Positions 19,434-22,443 of a DNA stretch of 22,443 nt are shown here, in pieces. A model generated the notes under the pieces. That model was not told where the DNA came from and ran no database searches. It saw nothing but the letters and a program-made list of their open reading frames with translations. Numbering within the stretch: position 1 is the first letter of the stretch; each line of letters begins with the position of its first letter. The DNA is from Haplosporangium gracile (lineage: Eukaryota; Mortierellomycota; Mortierellomycetes; Mortierellales; Mortierellaceae): assembly GCA_015499985.1 (NCBI GenBank), contig JAAAUF010000504.1, forward strand, positions 1-22,443. Reading direction: 5' to 3'. The translations under genes and the position numbers were made by a program.

Positions 19434-20832
19434 TTGTGTGTGGGGTGGTGGAAGATTCGTGTGAATGTCGGTTTGCTGTATGTTGCAAGGGGCGTTAAAT
19501 GTGAGAGAGAGTGGTGTCGATCCGACTATGAAAGTGAAGGAAAAGGAGGGAAAGCGAAGTGAAGGAAAATAGGGATGGGCAAAAACAGGAGGCGTGGGGA
19601 GAACGGGTGGGAAGGAATAAAGAAAAGAAAAAAAAAAAGAGGCAAGCGAGGCAAAGTCGGCGGGTTTTCTTTGTGTGAGTGGAGCCAAAAGCGCAAAAGA
19701 TAACGATAAGTTGCTTTGTGTCCCCATCACGCGCATCGACCGCCAAATCAATGGACAACAAACCACAAAGTGTACGTCAACTCTCTTTCTCTTTCCTACA
19801 TAAACATAGAGTCTGAGTGCATTGCATGCATGTAGATAGACGGCCATCTTTCCAGCAAACAAGAGCAAGACGCGGGATGTGGGATGTGGACCATGACAGA
19901 AAGCACGAGGAGAAAGGCAACCAGCACCTTATCCACTGCCCTGATATGCCCATTTTATTATTTTGAATCTCTCGTATTTCTATATATGCGCAGTCTTGAA
20001 AAAAGAGCAAGCGCAATATAGCGGGATATGTCGATGCAGGGGAACGTCCTACTAACCTGCAATGAGAGCCATGCAAGCAAGAAGGATCATCGGGCAACGC
20101 GAATTTTTCGTGTTATTATTTTTTATATATGTGGAAGGGGGAAAGGGATGGAAGGAGATGTGATAATTTTTTACACTAGGAACGTTGGCAGTCAATCAAT
20201 ACTTAGCTTGATGCGTACGGTTCCCTTCTGCGTGTGATCTGGTGTGGGGTGCCATGTAACGGCGAAGAGGTAGTCGACATGGAAGGCCACAGGCAACATA
20301 GCCAATCGTCGTTACCTTTTTTTTTTGGTTTTGCAAATTCCTAAAAATATTCCCGCCAAAAAGACACGTATAATACTTAACCTGGTTGGTTTTATTCCTT
20401 GCCTTGAGCAGTGGAAAAAACGGTAAAAGATTAGTTTGAAGGGATACAAGTAGCAAATGATTGAAAGCAATACAAATGGAGGTAATAGAAGATAGAAAAA
20501 AGCATAATAGAATACAGTAGTCGCAATGGATAATTGAAAAAAAGAGAAATACAAGGGAAGAAATAAAAGAGAAAAGCATATGCAGTGCTGACCCTGCAAC
20601 GGTATAAAAGTCAAAGGCAAGAGTTGGAAGCTCACAAGAAGCTGCTCACGGGGACCGGCAGATTCCAGGAGTATACGTCCGAGAAAATAACGTATGCTGA
20701 TCCTTGAGGTGATTAGGCCGCAAATCGCAAACTTCAGTTGTCAAAATGAAAGATCTGAGTGTCGGCTGCTGACTTTGTCCGGATGTTGGGTGAGAGGGTC
20801 GCAAGATAACGGTTGTCGCTATGCTTCTGCAC
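19434..20832. other. 1.4-kb region without a recognised gene
   Basis: It holds the promoter and leader of the aldo/keto reductase and the 3' flank of the next leftward gene. It is A/T-rich with poly(A) and poly(T) runs (for example 19627-19638, 20320-20329). The minus-strand frames are F/S/L-rich low complexity and lack motifs. No tRNA-like cloverleaf was noticed. Confidence 0.6.
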
Positions 20833-22069
20833 TTAACTCTGGAGCACGGCTTGAAGTTCCGCCGAAAACTCCTGATCAAAGGCGATTTCAAAGTCGTTAC
20901 CAAAGAGAAGGTTCTCGAGATTGGCCGCGGACATGTCTAGGTTCTGCTTGGACGACAGCGTATCGATGGGCAATGGTTGGTTGGGAGGAGTGACAGGAGG
21001 TGTCCAAGGCTCGGCATCCAAGAAGTCCAGAGAAAGACCGTGGAGCTCGTCCAAATTCGAAGCACCCTTTGAAGTAAGGCTCGTCGTGCTACATGTGTCG
21101 AAGTCCGGCATGGATGAAAGAAAATCGGAAAGCTCCTTGGCATCCGTGTGGGAGGTTGTGTCTGGGGGGGTTGGTGCAGGCGTACTTGTCGGCGCAGCTG
21201 TTGGTGCCATGACTGCGTCGACCGATAGGAGACCAGATGCTGAAAGCAATTCGGTAGGTGATGACAACGGAGTTGATGCAGGCGTAGCAAATTTTGCTAT
21301 GGATGTGGTTGATAGCTTTGCTGGTTTTACAGGTGTTCTGATCGACGATGCGCTCAATGAGTTTGGTAGTGTAATTGGGGAGGTTGCTGCCGGGTTGACA
21401 ACGCTGTCGAGATCCGGAATAGACGACAGAAAGTCGTTTAAGACCGTCGCATTTATATGGCTGGTGGTAGGTATGGCGGACGGTCCAACTGTACGCGCCA
21501 AAGCTGCGTCGACAGACAGTAGATCGGAAAGTGTGAGCTGATCGGCAGACGAAGTAGGAACTCTTGTGGCTGTCGAAAGCGCTCTGACAGGGGTGGGTGG
21601 TACTGCTGTGAATGTTGAAGGAGATTTGGCGGGCGCTGCAGAAGTCGCTTTAGGGTGTGGCTTTAAATTGCATGAGGAAGGCCCAGCAGATATGGCCGTT
21701 AGTGGCGCAGGCTTTCGTTGACCGTCCATTTTCGACTTTTTGGCTGCTGCCTTAGTATCCGATGACACAAGTGACTGTGCCTTCCTTTTCCGAGCGCTGG
21801 CAATGGCTTCTGGAGATCGTTTGTCGATAACTGAGGCACGAACGACCTTAGCGCCTTCTTCAAATGGATATGTACACTATTAAAATAAATAAAAAAAAAA
21901 CGTAACAAGACATATTAGATACTGCACTTTCGTTATTTTCGGACATATTACTTCATGATTTATACGTACGACTATAACTTACGTTTTCGTTGCCGCACAT
22001 GACAAACTCGGCGTCGAGTGAGATTGCGAACGTGCTAATGCCATAGCCGCAAAGTGGGCAGGACGACAT
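20833..22069 (-). CDS. Zinc-module protein with repeated acidic-hydrophobic motifs
   Basis: Exons 21983-22069 and 20833-21876, joined across a 106-bp GTAAGT...ATAG intron, give 376 aa. Residues 4-30 form a putative zinc site, CPLC-x17-C-x4-C, split by the intron (CGNEN|CTYPF). The C-x4-CxYP ending resembles the N-terminal module of animal USPL1; this is by eye and tentative. A basic patch (about 49-74, ARKRKAQ, KKSKMD) could be a nuclear signal. The rest is Ser/Thr/Pro/Ala-rich and probably disordered, with an internal duplication: LLSVDA (149, 245) followed by SH-x6-8-DFLSS[IM]PD[LF]D (177-187, 280-289). Similar acidic-hydrophobic pieces follow (LSLDFLDAEPW, LENLLFGNDFEIAFDQEF). These look like activation or docking motifs, suggesting a nuclear, perhaps transcription-linked, protein (inference). 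Confidence 0.78.
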
Positions 22070-22443
22070 GATGTATGGCGATATAGGCGTTTGGCTGAAG
22101 GTAGTTATGAGCCAAGTTTGGCTGATTTAGGGCGAATGGTGTTTGAATCAGGAGTGTTGCAGTAATGTTTGGGAAGGGAGAGTGATTGTCGGACGGTGCG
22201 AAGAGTATCTGTGGTTGTTTTTCAAAGAATGTTGAATTATAAGCTGTTACAGGAGTTGAATGGAGTATGGTTTTCGTTTGAGGGCGAAGAGACAAGCAAA
22301 GGGGTATGTGCGGAGGTGTGGATGGGATTGATGTGTGTTCAAAAAGGAGGCGTGTTCTTGTCTGGAAGAGAGAAAAAGATAAAAAAAGGTGAGTGGCTTG
22401 TGTGGACAAAGAGTGCAGTCACCCGTGTTGTGATTTTTTTTTT
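22070..22443. other. Upstream region of the zinc-module gene, right flank
   Basis: Promoter side of the leftward gene starting at 22069. No reliable gene seen; the minus-strand frame of 124 codons has no family features. The window ends in a T homopolymer. Confidence 0.5.

Noticed and set aside
20196..20635. Hydrophobic minus-strand frames resembling membrane proteins
   Set aside because: The F/L/S runs come from A/T-rich sequence, have no biased codons and lack a plausible promoter or splice pattern.
1..22443. CRISPR arrays, insertion sequences, viral genes
   Set aside because: No regularly spaced repeats, transposase motifs, long terminal repeats or viral protein motifs were seen; the window is ordinary nuclear fungal DNA.

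Overview
The window looks like nuclear DNA of an early-diverging fungus, most likely a Mortierellomycota/Mucoromycota-type species (inference). It is gene-dense and eukaryotic. Nine protein genes can be modelled, eight of them with introns that I placed by protein continuity; I count 23 introns. Products include a fungal Prm10/ThrE membrane protein, a yeast-like eL33 and a RAD18. A cobalamin adenosyltransferase is also present, which fits early-diverging fungi better than Dikarya.

Layout, left to right. 1-866: no gene, several simple repeats. 867-2619 (-): mitochondrial-type fusion of an Apd1/Aim32-like (sucrase/ferredoxin-like) domain with an adrenodoxin-type [2Fe-2S] ferredoxin. 3084-5633 (-): Prm10/ThrE family membrane protein. 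6512-7746 (+): cobalamin adenosyltransferase (MMAB type). It converges, with 74 bp between stop codons, on 7821-8855 (-): acyl-protein thioesterase. 9227-10378 (+): orphan protein. 10902-12261 (+): ribosomal protein eL33, whose unusually long first intron holds a frame-broken remnant of an unknown coding sequence. 12701-14888 (-): RAD18 ubiquitin ligase. About 15200-16230 (+): apparently non-coding transcription unit with two near-identical box C/D snoRNA-like copies inside introns. 16414-16587 (+): tiny single-span membrane protein, possibly TOM6-like. 17436-19433 (-): aldo/keto reductase with seven exons. 20833-22069 (-): protein with an N-terminal CxxC...CxxxxC zinc-binding module and repeated acidic-hydrophobic motifs.

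The genes do not form a pathway cluster. Three products look mitochondrial (the ferredoxin fusion, the cobalamin enzyme, perhaps the TOM6-like protein), but this neighbourhood may be chance. The most unusual items are the two-cluster iron-sulphur fusion; the duplicated snoRNA-like elements, whose differences keep a hairpin base-paired; the decayed coding sequence inside eL33 intron 1; and the splicing style (21 of 23 introns end in TAG, two use GC donors, several exons are 7-19 nt).
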